The position numbers were made by a program, and so were the translations under genes. 64,000 bases of DNA from ZC4RG35 sp041747855 (GTDB taxonomy: Bacteria; Actinomycetota; Acidimicrobiia; Spongiisociales; ZC4RG35), in assembly GCA_041747855.1 (NCBI GenBank), contig JBGTEJ010000055.1:90274-154273 (forward strand), read 5' to 3'. Every line of letters starts with the position of its first letter. Position 1 is the stretch's first letter. The notes below the pieces were generated by a model. That model made no database searches and was not told the origin of the DNA. It worked only from the letters and a program-made list of their open reading frames with translations. Of this stretch, positions 34,215 to 43,363 are shown in pieces.

Positions 34215-35960
34215 TCATTGCTCTGGCCGAAGGTCCACCAGCCAGTCATCACCTACGTGGCGAACGCTGACACCAGAAGGCAACTGGCTGATGATCCAGT
34301 CGATCTCATCGAAACTGTATGCAGCATCGGTGGATTCAGCCGATCCGTGGAGTAGGACGTATCTGATATCCAGTTCAGAGATCCTGGTCAACGCCTGTGG
34401 GGCCGGGAACTCGACAAGAGCTGCAACGGCCTCGGAGTACCCAGGGGGGAACCCCCCTGAGAACCCGTTGAACCTTCTCCGCCAATCTCCAATGGACTCC
34501 AGTAGACGAGGACCCTCGATGAAGACGAAAGCGATGTCGACGGCTGCCCGCATCGGCAGCTCAAGCACCGCGCCCGGGGCCGCCGATGCCAGGATCTCCC
34601 GCATCGGGGCCCGGTCTTCGACTGTCGCCCTCAGCGGAGCGACCCACATCTCCACCAGGACAATAGAGGTGATGATGGCCACCACCACCCACAGTTGCCT
34701 CTCTTCCAGCGCGCCGGACAATCGTTTGAGACCGTATGCGGCGAAGATTGCTATCGCCAAGAGTCCCGGCACAGCGAGTCGCGAGGCGGCACGGATGCTG
34801 TCGAAGCCAGGAACAAGTTCGCTGAAGAGCCGGAAGGGCATCGGAAACCCCAAGACGGTCGGGCCCATTGCCAGGACCAGCGACACAACCCCCACAAGAG
34901 CAAGAAGACCCAGCTCGTACCTGTTGCCTGGACCCTTACATTCGCCAGATCGCGTGCGGAATCTCAAGAACAGGGCGCCCCCGATCAAAGCGAGAACCGG
35001 GACTACCAAGCCGAGAAAGAACCCATGTTCGACGATCCCCGACGGCTGTCTCGCAACTGACCAGTTGAAAAGACGGCCGTACGCAAGGGATTCGGGAGCA
35101 GGGGTCAGAAAGTCGATCGGGTTCAGTCCCATCCCCCCAACTTCTCGTTCAAAGGGAACTCGATTTTGGAAGCCGGCGAACACGAGCGCGACGGGTCCGA
35201 CAGTGGCCGCCGTCACCAACCCAGCCGCCGCGAAAGTAGTCCACCAATCGCGCTGTGGCTTCCAATGCCGAATCAGGTCAACCATCACAATGACCCCGAC
35301 GCAGACAAACCAGATGGCTCCGTAGTACAGAGACGCGGTGGTCAGCAGCGCAGTACTGAGGCCCAGCCATAAACCGTCCCGAAGTCGCCGAGACTCCAAA
35401 GCTCGAAACAAGGTCAGAAATGCGAGCGGAAAGAAGCCGAGAGTCAACAACTGGAGGTGACCTTGGTGCATGAACACATACCCGGAGAACGTGAAGGACG
35501 CAGACGCCAGCAGTGCCACTGGGGCCCCAGCCAGTCGACGTGCGAGCACGAATGTGCTGATGAAACAGAAGACCGCCAAGGCGAGAAGAACAAAGTTGTG
35601 CGCCACCACCTCGCTGCCCGTCAGCGCTTCAACCAAACCGAATGGAATCACCAGGGGCAACATCAGTTCCGAGTACTTCAGGGCTTCCCCGTATGGATGG
35701 AACATGTTGCCGTTGAAGAAGTTCGAGATATCTGCAACCAGCGCGTGGAACTGCCAGGAGAGAATCCACGTGCCGAGAGCGGGATCACCGAGATTCCAAG
35801 GGAGCGTGCTCCGCATACTCTCCAGCGTTGGCTGGTGCATGAGGATGACCAGGGCCGAGGCTCCAATGCCGAACCCCAACCTATGAAGCCATACTGAGAC
35901 TTGTGAGGACGGATTCTCCCCCCTCGAGGAGTGGTCGCGATTGACCTCCAACTTTGTCAC
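34215..35960 (-). CDS. Large polytopic membrane protein, GT-C / YfhO-like
   Basis: About 581 residues with at least eleven hydrophobic helices. The N-terminal region has LPWNLGDPALGTWILSWQFH, where the aspartate in a first extracytoplasmic loop is typical of GT-C glycosyltransferases acting on polyprenyl-linked sugars. A soluble C-terminal domain follows the last helix at about residue 480. The start is uncertain: GTG at 35960 gives a short basic N-terminus, while an ATG at 36053 adds 31 residues lacking family character. It is divergent from another GT-C-like gene at 36105. The function is inferred from topology and the acidic loop only. Confidence 0.7.
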   Translation of the reverse strand: MTKLEVNRDHSSRGENPSSQVSVWLHRLGFGIGASALVILMHQPTLESMRSTLPWNLGDPALGTWILSWQFHALVADISNFFNGNMFHPYGEALKYSELMLPLVIPFGLVEALTGSEVVAHNFVLLALAVFCFISTFVLARRLAGAPVALLASASFTFSGYVFMHQGHLQLLTLGFFPLAFLTLFRALESRRLRDGLWLGLSTALLTTASLYYGAIWFVCVGVIVMVDLIRHWKPQRDWWTTFAAAGLVTAATVGPVALVFAGFQNRVPFEREVGGMGLNPIDFLTPAPESLAYGRLFNWSVARQPSGIVEHGFFLGLVVPVLALIGGALFLRFRTRSGECKGPGNRYELGLLALVGVVSLVLAMGPTVLGFPMPFRLFSELVPGFDSIRAASRLAVPGLLAIAIFAAYGLKRLSGALEERQLWVVVAIITSIVLVEMWVAPLRATVEDRAPMREILASAAPGAVLELPMRAAVDIAFVFIEGPRLLESIGDWRRRFNGFSGGFPPGYSEAVAALVEFPAPQALTRISELDIRYVLLHGSAESTDAAYSFDEIDWIISQLPSGVSVRHVGDDWLVDLRPEQ

Positions 35961-36104
35961 GGTGACATTCTGATAGCAGGAGACCAATAACGCCCTGTAT
36001 GGTGTCGTCCCCGGCCGATAGACGAGGTCGACACTTGCCACCCCGCTCGACACTCCAACTCAAGAAGCACCGAGAAGAAAACAACCTCGCCGCGAACAAC
36101 CCAC

Positions 36105-38585
36105 ATGATTGACCGCACCGGGGGAGGGCGGACCCGCTCAGGCGAGCGCCAGAACAACGCCAAGAGCCGGTTCGATCCCATTTCTGCGCGGATCAGAGCA
36201 GGGCAACTCTTGGCTGATCCCAGCAGGGCTGTCTTTGTGGCTGGTGCAGCTGGGCTCCTCTCGCTGGCGCTCGCGGGCCTGCCTCTGGCCATCGCTGGAG
36301 TGTTCAATCCATGGCTGGTCGGGCCAGCCACTGTGGCGCTCTGGATCGTACTCACCAGGTTCGCCTTGAGTTCAACCGTTGCCGTCACTAACACCCGGGG
36401 CGGTAAGACTGCTTCTTGCCTTGCGCTCGTTATTGCGGCAAGTTTCGCGGCTTTTGCTACTGCGCATTCAGGCGAGCACCTCCTCACTGACAGGGACCCT
36501 GGCGTCTACTTCGTCACCGGCAAGTGGCTAGCCGTCAATGGTGACCTCCTCCTCACGACCGGCCTACCAAGCGATGTAAACGAAGCGTTTCCCCCCATAT
36601 GGCCCATGGGCACATATGGGAGACCCGACCACTCTGCCTACTTCCAGTTCCAGCACACACCCGCAGTGATCATGGCCACTGCCCAGTGGGCAGGCGGAGA
36701 TTGGTTGATGTTCAGGATCATGGGCCTGGTAGGGGGCATCGGAATACTGGGCGTCTACCTATTAGGCCGGACGCTCATCGGTCCTGTGATAGCCCTAGCA
36801 CCCCTAGTCGCCGCCGCTACCCACCCCGTCTTCATCCACGTCGGAAAAGACGGCTACTCCGAGCCTCTGACCTTGGTGTTCACGATGGCGGCCTTTTGGT
36901 ACTGGCTAGCGATCAGAGAAGGCAGCGGTCCGCGTTCATACTTCGTCGCGGGACTACTGCTGGGCGCACCGACGTTGGCCCGGATCGACGGATGGCTTCC
37001 AGCGATCGGGTTCTTGGCTGGCCTCACCTACATGGTTGTGACTCACGAAGGCACATCAAACCCCACGCGACGCAAAATCCTTGCCCTGGCGACTGGATTC
37101 GTTTTCACCTCGGGGCTAGGCCTGCTGGACTTGATGGTCAGGTCACCCGTCTACCTCAGGGACTTGTCGGGTTCGGCGTTTCCGATGATGGTTACCGCTG
37201 TTGCCGTGCTCGTTGCAACCGCCGCGGCTTCCGTACCTCTAGTTCCTCGCGTTGGGGCCTTGACACGCCGGCTGATAGCCCCAGCCGGAGCCACTTTCGT
37301 GCTGTTGGCGGGGATCTACGGTTTGTTTATACGACCGCGAACGACAGTGACACTGGGCGACCCAATCGCACTAGTCGCCGGGCTCCAAACGAGGGAGGGT
37401 CTCCTTGTAGATCCGGCTCGTAGTTACGCCGAAATGAGTCTTGAGTGGATAGCCAGATACCAGGGGCACATCCCGGTGGCCTTTGGGATAGCCGCCATCT
37501 CACTCGTCGTGTTGCTGGTGCTCCGAGAGCGTGGCAACCGGGCCGTCCCGGTACTGGTCGCACTCCTGGTCACTGGGACAATCTACTTCTGGAGGCCATC
37601 GATCACTCCTGACCACCTGTGGGCGATGAGGAGGTTCGTCCCGGTGGTCCTCCCATTGAGCTTCGTATTCGCAGCTCTAGGTGCGCAAATTCTGGTGCGC
37701 CGAGCCAAGCGACCCGAATTGGCCACTCCTGGCGTAGCGATCATCCTGACCCTGGCACTCACCCAGGCACTGGTTGTCGGGTGGCCGGTTGCTGCGGTGA
37801 GGACACAAGCCGGGGTTGGTGGGGCGGCAGGCGAAGTCTGCTCCATGATCCCGCCAAACGGGGCACTCGTCGTCTCCGAGCGGGCATCAGTGATAGCGGC
37901 TGCAGTTCGGACAACTTGTCTTTTGCCGGTGACTGTCAATGACGACCCGCTAGTCCTGGCTGCGATTCAAAGTGCGGGCCTCATCCCTATTTCCGCATCT
38001 TCGGCACCTCGCTGTGACGGAGCGACGATCGGCAAATCAAGCGTACAGTTCGAGTTCCCGGAACGAACTCTGAGCTTTTCACCCAGGGGTCCCGAACAGG
38101 AGCTGCTTGTCGTATACGTGGCAGACGCGACTGCGACGGTTGCCCCGACACAATGGCTTGACTCACCATTCCCCGAAGCCCTTCTAGCGGTGGAAGTCAG
38201 CACCACCTGGACGCCGGATCGCTGGGCCGTCATTGCGTCGATCGGCAACTACGGGGAAGGAATGTGGATTCAGTATGGTGAATCCGGCGATGTGTCGGTT
38301 TGGGTAACAACCGAGCTCGGATTCATTGGAGTCCCAGTCCCCGCACATATCAACAACGGAGCCAGCCAGGTCGTCGGTGGGTACGTTGCAGATGGGGTTT
38401 TACACGCGATATGTGGCGACCAGATCACGGGCTCGGCTGTTCTTCCAGCGCCTTTGAGCCTCGTCGACCACGATCTCAACGTCGCCCCTGAGATTCTGGC
38501 CGAGGACTTCGAAGTGTTCCTCGGCGATGTGAACGTGATTGCATCGCATTCTGGTTTCGAACTTGAGGGAGCTCGGTACCGCTGA
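36105..38585 (+). CDS. GT-C-type membrane glycosyltransferase-like protein with C-terminal beta-rich domain
   Basis: 826 residues. After a basic N-terminus, about twelve helices run to residue 575. A first-loop acidic motif is seen in LLTDRDPGVYFVTGKWLA, matching PMT/ArnT-like GT-C enzymes that use polyprenyl-phosphate sugars outside the membrane. Residues 640-826 form a soluble beta-rich segment (WAVIASIGNYGEGMWIQYGE) that recalls concanavalin/laminin-G-like sheets, though I cannot confirm that fold. No close neighbour is co-directional upstream; the next gene lies 155 bases downstream. The start ATG at 36105 has no clear ribosome site. Confidence 0.72.
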   Translation: MIDRTGGGRTRSGERQNNAKSRFDPISARIRAGQLLADPSRAVFVAGAAGLLSLALAGLPLAIAGVFNPWLVGPATVALWIVLTRFALSSTVAVTNTRGGKTASCLALVIAASFAAFATAHSGEHLLTDRDPGVYFVTGKWLAVNGDLLLTTGLPSDVNEAFPPIWPMGTYGRPDHSAYFQFQHTPAVIMATAQWAGGDWLMFRIMGLVGGIGILGVYLLGRTLIGPVIALAPLVAAATHPVFIHVGKDGYSEPLTLVFTMAAFWYWLAIREGSGPRSYFVAGLLLGAPTLARIDGWLPAIGFLAGLTYMVVTHEGTSNPTRRKILALATGFVFTSGLGLLDLMVRSPVYLRDLSGSAFPMMVTAVAVLVATAAASVPLVPRVGALTRRLIAPAGATFVLLAGIYGLFIRPRTTVTLGDPIALVAGLQTREGLLVDPARSYAEMSLEWIARYQGHIPVAFGIAAISLVVLLVLRERGNRAVPVLVALLVTGTIYFWRPSITPDHLWAMRRFVPVVLPLSFVFAALGAQILVRRAKRPELATPGVAIILTLALTQALVVGWPVAAVRTQAGVGGAAGEVCSMIPPNGALVVSERASVIAAAVRTTCLLPVTVNDDPLVLAAIQSAGLIPISASSAPRCDGATIGKSSVQFEFPERTLSFSPRGPEQELLVVYVADATATVAPTQWLDSPFPEALLAVEVSTTWTPDRWAVIASIGNYGEGMWIQYGESGDVSVWVTTELGFIGVPVPAHINNGASQVVGGYVADGVLHAICGDQITGSAVLPAPLSLVDHDLNVAPEILAEDFEVFLGDVNVIASHSGFELEGARYR

Positions 38586-38609
38586 AAGCGGGACTGGGAC
38601 TAGCTTGCG

Positions 38610-38636
38610 GCGGGTATGACAAATTCACCTGCCCGC
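38610..38636 (+). terminator. Possible hairpin downstream of the GT-C-like gene
   Basis: GCGGGTA at 38610-38616 can pair with TGCCCGC at 38630-38636 (seven pairs, one G-T) across a 13-base loop. No T tract follows, so it would be a weak, non-classical terminator. The rest of the 155-base gap shows no promoter or RNA gene that I can support. Confidence 0.25.
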
Positions 38637-38740
38637 GCCAGACTTGCCCATTGCAACTGCATCCAGCGGCAGATGACGACCGCGTGGACAGCGGTGGGAA
38701 AAACATGCATGCAAACCACAACGACGGCGGGTAACTAGGA

Positions 38741-41173
38741 GTGGATCGAATTGCCCTAATCACAACTGGATCCACCGCCGATATCGACGCGACGCAGGCG
38801 CTGGCGACGTCGTCGAGTAGATATTGGCCAGAGGTCGACGTGAAGGTCCTAGTCTCGAGCCGAGTGGTCCCGCCTCCGACTCACTTGGATGCGACACCGA
38901 TCCAGGACGTCCACGGCACCGACTTCGTAGTCTCCCGGATCCTCCCAGAGGTCGACCAACTTGCCCTCGGCCTGCCGAGTTTTCTAAAGGGGCTCCTCGA
39001 GCACTACGAGACCTGTGTCTTCATAGGACCAGGAATGGTGGTGGTCCGCCCGCCTGCGGAGTTGATTCACCAAGCGCAAGCCACAGGGACAGCCGTGTCT
39101 GTTCCGGTCACCGTCACGCCACGCCATTCATTGACCCCGGCACTCGGACCAATAGACGCCGGGCCGTTCTTGCCCGAGCCAAGAATTCTGGGGGTCACAA
39201 GGGATGCCGGGCCATTCCTCGATGAGTGGGCTGACACTCTCCGGCAGGCGGTCTTGGAACCAGACCAGCGTCCGCTCTCATGGGTCTCGGAGACGTTCCT
39301 CCGTCGCACCCTTTCCAGGGCCAGCGTTAGCGTTGAAGGACAGGGAACCCTCCTCAATTGGCCGGAGTACGCAGCGGTCGAGGCTGGTCGGGTGACGGGC
39401 ACGAACGCATCCATCGTGGCATGTGACTACCTCTTCGATGCAGCTCGAGACTCCGATCTCTACGACCATCCGGAAGTGGCATGGGGGATGCTCGTCCACA
39501 AGGTTCACGATTCCCGCCCCGTCGAACCGTTAATCGAGATAATCCGTGCAAGCCAGTGGATCAGGGAGGGCTACAACGAGGAAACTGCGTTCGACCATCT
39601 GCGAGCCGCCATCAGAAGAGCTGCCGACCCAACTGGGTTGAAGTGGGGTCCTGAGGAAGTGGCGAGCTTCGACGCATGGCTGTTCGAAGAGAACGAAGCC
39701 GGAACAACCAGATTGGCCGATCTGCTCGTGAAAAGCGACCCAGCGCTCCAGCAACGCTTCTTCGGGGTCAGGTTCGACCCGGTTCCCTTCCGTCGCTGGG
39801 TGGGAGAGAGAGGACGCCTAGAACTCGGCTTCGACCCACTAGACCGCGACTACCCCGCACGAGAGCCTGAGACCTCGGAAATCGATGTGCGACGTTTGAG
39901 GAACGCAATCGGATGGCGATGGAACACCATCAAGACCCTCGTGCCCGGTTACACAACTAGAGCCACCAAGAAAGTCCAAGCGGCATTCTTGGGCCCAGAT
40001 CCAGGCGAGACGCGAGGAGTTGCGCCGCCGCGCCCTGTTCACGTGACCCGAACCACCCCTATGTGGGGGTCAAGCCCTCGCGGTCTGAATCTGCTCGGGC
40101 CCTTCCGCTCGGAGAGTGGCCTCGGCCAAGCAGCGCGCGCCAGCTTGGAAGCCATCCGTCTGTTGGATCTGCCTTTCACACACGTCGATACAACGGAGAA
40201 GTACCCGTCGAGAAACTCCGTCGATGTGGGGCTCACATTCGCGACACATGGGCAGATCGGGGATGTGAACCTGATCCACAGCAACGCCGAAGAGATGTTG
40301 ACTCTATCGGGTGGAGTCTTCAAACATCGGTTCGGGGGGCGCTTCAACGCGGCCATGTGGTTCTGGGAAACGGCTGATCTCCCTCTTCGGGCCAGGGCTG
40401 CCTTCCATCTTGTTGATGAGCTGTGGGTCGCCAGCAACTACCAACGGGACGTTTTCGGTCAGTACGCCAGTGTCCCAATTCACGTGGTCGGTTTAGCGGC
40501 CGACCTCCCAGAACGACGAGTTGTCGACAGGACAGGATTTGGTTGGAAGGAAGATGACCTCGTCTTTCTCTTCGTGTATGACGCACTGTCGTCCTATGGG
40601 CGGAAAAACCCAGTCAAAGCCCTTCAAGCGTTCATTTCCGCCTTTGCCCCAGGCTTCGAAGACGTCCGGTTCGTCCTCAAGGTGTCGAACCTGAACAAGT
40701 TCCCCGCCAGTCAAAAGGAGATACTCGGCCTTGCTGGGAAGTACCCGGCGATAACGGTGATCGATGAATACCTGTCGCGCGACGATGTGATGGACCTCAT
40801 GTCCGCATCCGACGTCTATGTATCGCTTCACGCAGCCGAGGGGTTTGGCCTGACATTGCTCGAGGCAATGGCCTTGGGCACTCCTGTGATCTGCACCGGA
40901 TACAGCGGCAACATGGACTTCACCAACGACGCCAACTCGTGGTTGGTCGGCTATGACATGATGAAGACCGAGGAGCAGACAGGCCCATATCCGAAGGGTT
41001 CGGTGTGGGGTTCACCCAGGCTGACAGATGCCATCGAGATCATGAGACGGATCGGCGACAATCGATCGGAGATTGCGAGCAAGGCTGAAGCGGCCTACAG
41101 GGACGCCTTGTCGGCCGCCTCTCTCGAGTCCTACGCTTCGCGTCTTCAGGAGCACCTGAGGCGCGTCCTTTAA
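38741..41173 (+). CDS. Two-domain glycosyltransferase; unknown GT-like N-terminus and GT4 C-terminus
   Basis: 810 residues from GTG 38741. The first 330 residues begin RIALITTGSTADIDATQALA and contain YETCVFIGPGMVVVRPPAEL, resembling the nucleotide-sugar fold of GT8-like or related GT-A transferases, with no clean DxD. A basic linker leads to a GT-B part from about residue 445: SPRGLNLLGPFRSESGLGQA, then VFLFVYDALSSYGRKNPVKA, and HAAEGFGLTLLEAMALGTPV in the nucleotide site. It likely carries two sugar-transfer activities, or one catalytic and one degenerate domain. Its TAA shares four bases with the stop of the convergent GT4 gene. Confidence 0.78.
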   Translation: MDRIALITTGSTADIDATQALATSSSRYWPEVDVKVLVSSRVVPPPTHLDATPIQDVHGTDFVVSRILPEVDQLALGLPSFLKGLLEHYETCVFIGPGMVVVRPPAELIHQAQATGTAVSVPVTVTPRHSLTPALGPIDAGPFLPEPRILGVTRDAGPFLDEWADTLRQAVLEPDQRPLSWVSETFLRRTLSRASVSVEGQGTLLNWPEYAAVEAGRVTGTNASIVACDYLFDAARDSDLYDHPEVAWGMLVHKVHDSRPVEPLIEIIRASQWIREGYNEETAFDHLRAAIRRAADPTGLKWGPEEVASFDAWLFEENEAGTTRLADLLVKSDPALQQRFFGVRFDPVPFRRWVGERGRLELGFDPLDRDYPAREPETSEIDVRRLRNAIGWRWNTIKTLVPGYTTRATKKVQAAFLGPDPGETRGVAPPRPVHVTRTTPMWGSSPRGLNLLGPFRSESGLGQAARASLEAIRLLDLPFTHVDTTEKYPSRNSVDVGLTFATHGQIGDVNLIHSNAEEMLTLSGGVFKHRFGGRFNAAMWFWETADLPLRARAAFHLVDELWVASNYQRDVFGQYASVPIHVVGLAADLPERRVVDRTGFGWKEDDLVFLFVYDALSSYGRKNPVKALQAFISAFAPGFEDVRFVLKVSNLNKFPASQKEILGLAGKYPAITVIDEYLSRDDVMDLMSASDVYVSLHAAEGFGLTLLEAMALGTPVICTGYSGNMDFTNDANSWLVGYDMMKTEEQTGPYPKGSVWGSPRLTDAIEIMRRIGDNRSEIASKAEAAYRDALSAASLESYASRLQEHLRRVL

Positions 41174-42321
41174 TCGAGTACTCGAAGCCTCCGTAGCAAC
41201 CCATCGAGGTTCCGGGTAGATGCGGCCCACGAATACTGGTTCTCTGATCTGTGGTGCCCGGCCATGCCCAGCGTCGCCACGAGGCCGGGATCGGCAAGCA
41301 AGCGGACAAGGGCGGCGGCGATGCCCTGCGACGTCGGTGGCGCTATCAGACCGTCCCTCTCATGAGTCACCACCGATCTGTTGACAGGGGTATCGACCAC
41401 AACGACGGGGGTGCCGTGGGCCCAGGCCTCGAGGGTGGTCATTCCAAACGACTCTGTCAGCGAGGGGTTGACGACAACCAACGCTGAACCAAGGAGATCC
41501 GCCTTGGCTTGCTCCGTCGGGGACTCGACAATGTCGACCCGTTCATCCACTGCCATCGGCCCGGCTGGGTCCTTCCCGAAGAGGGGTGGGGATCCGGCAA
41601 TGACGAGCCTGACGTCAGCGAAGTCTATCCAGACGACCTTCATGGCCTCATAGAGCACATCCAGTCTCTTCGACTCCATTCGCCGACCCACAAAAAGAAC
41701 CACCTGATCCCGGTCACTCTTGATGACACTCGATGCCTCGACCCCCGGTGGTACCAAAACAGTTGTCGCCGCGTTGGCCCGATAGGCCTCAACGAGGCGA
41801 CTTCTCTCGTGCGTGGTCAGGGCCATCACGCCGTCCGCCACAGCCACCGCCCCTGCAACTCTTTCAACTGACCAGTAGGGATCGTGCTCATGCAGCATCG
41901 GGGCGTAAACCAGCTTCCAGGCGGCTCTGGTACGGAGACGCATGACTTCCTCGACGTTGGGAAACAAGTGCGGCAATGTGATTACGACGTCGGGAGCGAT
42001 GGCTTCCAGGCGGTCGCCCAACCGACTTTGGTAGCGCGAAGTTGCGACTCTCAGGGCTCTGGCCTTGCCTATCAGGCGACCTGCCTTGTATGCAGGGCCC
42101 GAATATGGGAGCCTCTCAACGTCCACATCGCGGATCGTCTCGGCAGGTATCCCCACAGGTCTGTGGCCCAGTTCATAGAACGCTTGTGGATCCTCGACGG
42201 CTGGGACAACCACCGAGACCCCATGGCCCAGCCCTGCGAGACCCTCGGCGAGTCCTTGGGCATAGCGCTCGGCGCCTCCGATCGATGGGTGGTATGCGTG
42301 GGTCGCGAACACCACTCTCAC
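41170..42321 (-). CDS. Glycosyltransferase family 4
   Basis: About 383 residues. GT-B motifs: FATHAYHPSIGGAERYAQGL in the acceptor domain, VVLFVGRRMESKRLDVLYEA between domains, and NPSLTESFGMTTLEAWAHGT in the donor site. The GTG at 42321 is chosen since the fold starts immediately with a hydrophobic strand; an ATG at 42405 would add 28 residues overlapping the divergent gmd gene. The 64-base divergent gap with gmd holds the gmd ribosome site. The donor and acceptor are unknown. Confidence 0.85.
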   Translation of the reverse strand: MRVVFATHAYHPSIGGAERYAQGLAEGLAGLGHGVSVVVPAVEDPQAFYELGHRPVGIPAETIRDVDVERLPYSGPAYKAGRLIGKARALRVATSRYQSRLGDRLEAIAPDVVITLPHLFPNVEEVMRLRTRAAWKLVYAPMLHEHDPYWSVERVAGAVAVADGVMALTTHERSRLVEAYRANAATTVLVPPGVEASSVIKSDRDQVVLFVGRRMESKRLDVLYEAMKVVWIDFADVRLVIAGSPPLFGKDPAGPMAVDERVDIVESPTEQAKADLLGSALVVVNPSLTESFGMTTLEAWAHGTPVVVVDTPVNRSVVTHERDGLIAPPTSQGIAAALVRLLADPGLVATLGMAGHHRSENQYSWAASTRNLDGLLRRLRVLD

Positions 42322-42372
42322 AGCGGGTCTGCTCCGGTCTTGTGGGTACCATGCACTCTCGTCGCCCACACT

Positions 42373-42378
42373 AGGGAG
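42373..42378 (+). promoter_or_regulatory. Ribosome binding site of gmd
   Basis: AGGGAG lies seven bases before the ATG at 42386, a textbook spacing. It is one of the few clear Shine-Dalgarno sites in a window where many genes look leaderless or coupled. Confidence 0.6.
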
Positions 42379-42385
42379 TTCACCT

Positions 42386-43363
42386 ATGCCAATTGCTCTC
42401 ATCACCGGGATTACCGGGCAAGACGGATCCTACCTAGCCGAGTTCCTCCTCGCTAAGGGGTACGAGGTGCACGGCACAATCAGGACAACAACGCATGACA
42501 TCGAGGACACCCGGATTGGCCATCTCATGGTCACCGACCCACCGCAGGTCACACTCCATGTCACCGACCTCGGAGACTCCCACTCTCTGACAAGATTGAT
42601 CGAAGACCTCCGACCTGACGAGGTTTACAATCTCGCGGCTCAATCTCACGTGCGCGCTTCCTTCGATCAACCGGTCCACACCGGCGACGTGACGGGGCTC
42701 GGGGTAGTAAGGCTCCTCGAGGCGATCAGACACACAGATACTTCGATTCGGTTCTACCAAGCGTCAAGCTCAGAGATGTTCGGCTCCACACCACCACCTC
42801 AGAACGAGACGACCCCCTTTCATCCTCGGAGCCCATACGCCCTCGCCAAGGTGTACGCATATTGGGCAACCGTGAACTACCGGGAGAGCTACGGGATCCA
42901 CGCCAACAACGGCATTCTCTTCAACCACGAGAGTCCACGAAGGGGAAAAGAGTTCGTCACCCGGAAGATCACAGCCACGATCCCCCGCCTCATCAAAGGG
43001 GAACAAAAGAAGCTGTATCTCGGCAACCTAGACGCAAGACGGGACTGGGGCCACGCCCGGGACTACGTCCGGGCGATGCACATGATCCTTCAGCATCCTG
43101 AGCCATTCGACCTGGTGATCGGAACCGGACAAGCTCACTCTGTCCGTGACTTCCTCGACGCGGCCTTCGGAGTCGTAGACCTGGACTGGGAGGAGTACGT
43201 CGAGATAGACCCACGCTTCTACCGCCCAGCGGAGGTGGACTTCCTCCAAGCCGACATCACACAGGCCAGAAACATCATCGGTTGGGAGCCTGAGATCGGC
43301 TTCGCAGAACTAGTGCGGGAGATGGTGGAAGCAGACCTCAAAGCCGGTGGCGTGAGTGCCTGA
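42386..43363 (+). CDS. gmd: GDP-mannose 4,6-dehydratase
   Basis: A 325-residue short-chain dehydrogenase that converts GDP-D-mannose to GDP-4-dehydro-6-deoxy-D-mannose. NADP-binding ITGITGQDGSYLAEFLLAKG, NLAAQSHVRASFDQP, QASSSEMFG, the catalytic pair in YALAKVYAYW and the family signature FNHESPRRGKEFVTRKIT are all present. The product feeds GDP-fucose, GDP-rhamnose or related sugars. The next gene begins eight bases before its stop, so a two-gene unit is likely. Confidence 0.95.
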   Translation: MPIALITGITGQDGSYLAEFLLAKGYEVHGTIRTTTHDIEDTRIGHLMVTDPPQVTLHVTDLGDSHSLTRLIEDLRPDEVYNLAAQSHVRASFDQPVHTGDVTGLGVVRLLEAIRHTDTSIRFYQASSSEMFGSTPPPQNETTPFHPRSPYALAKVYAYWATVNYRESYGIHANNGILFNHESPRRGKEFVTRKITATIPRLIKGEQKKLYLGNLDARRDWGHARDYVRAMHMILQHPEPFDLVIGTGQAHSVRDFLDAAFGVVDLDWEEYVEIDPRFYRPAEVDFLQADITQARNIIGWEPEIGFAELVREMVEADLKAGGVSA

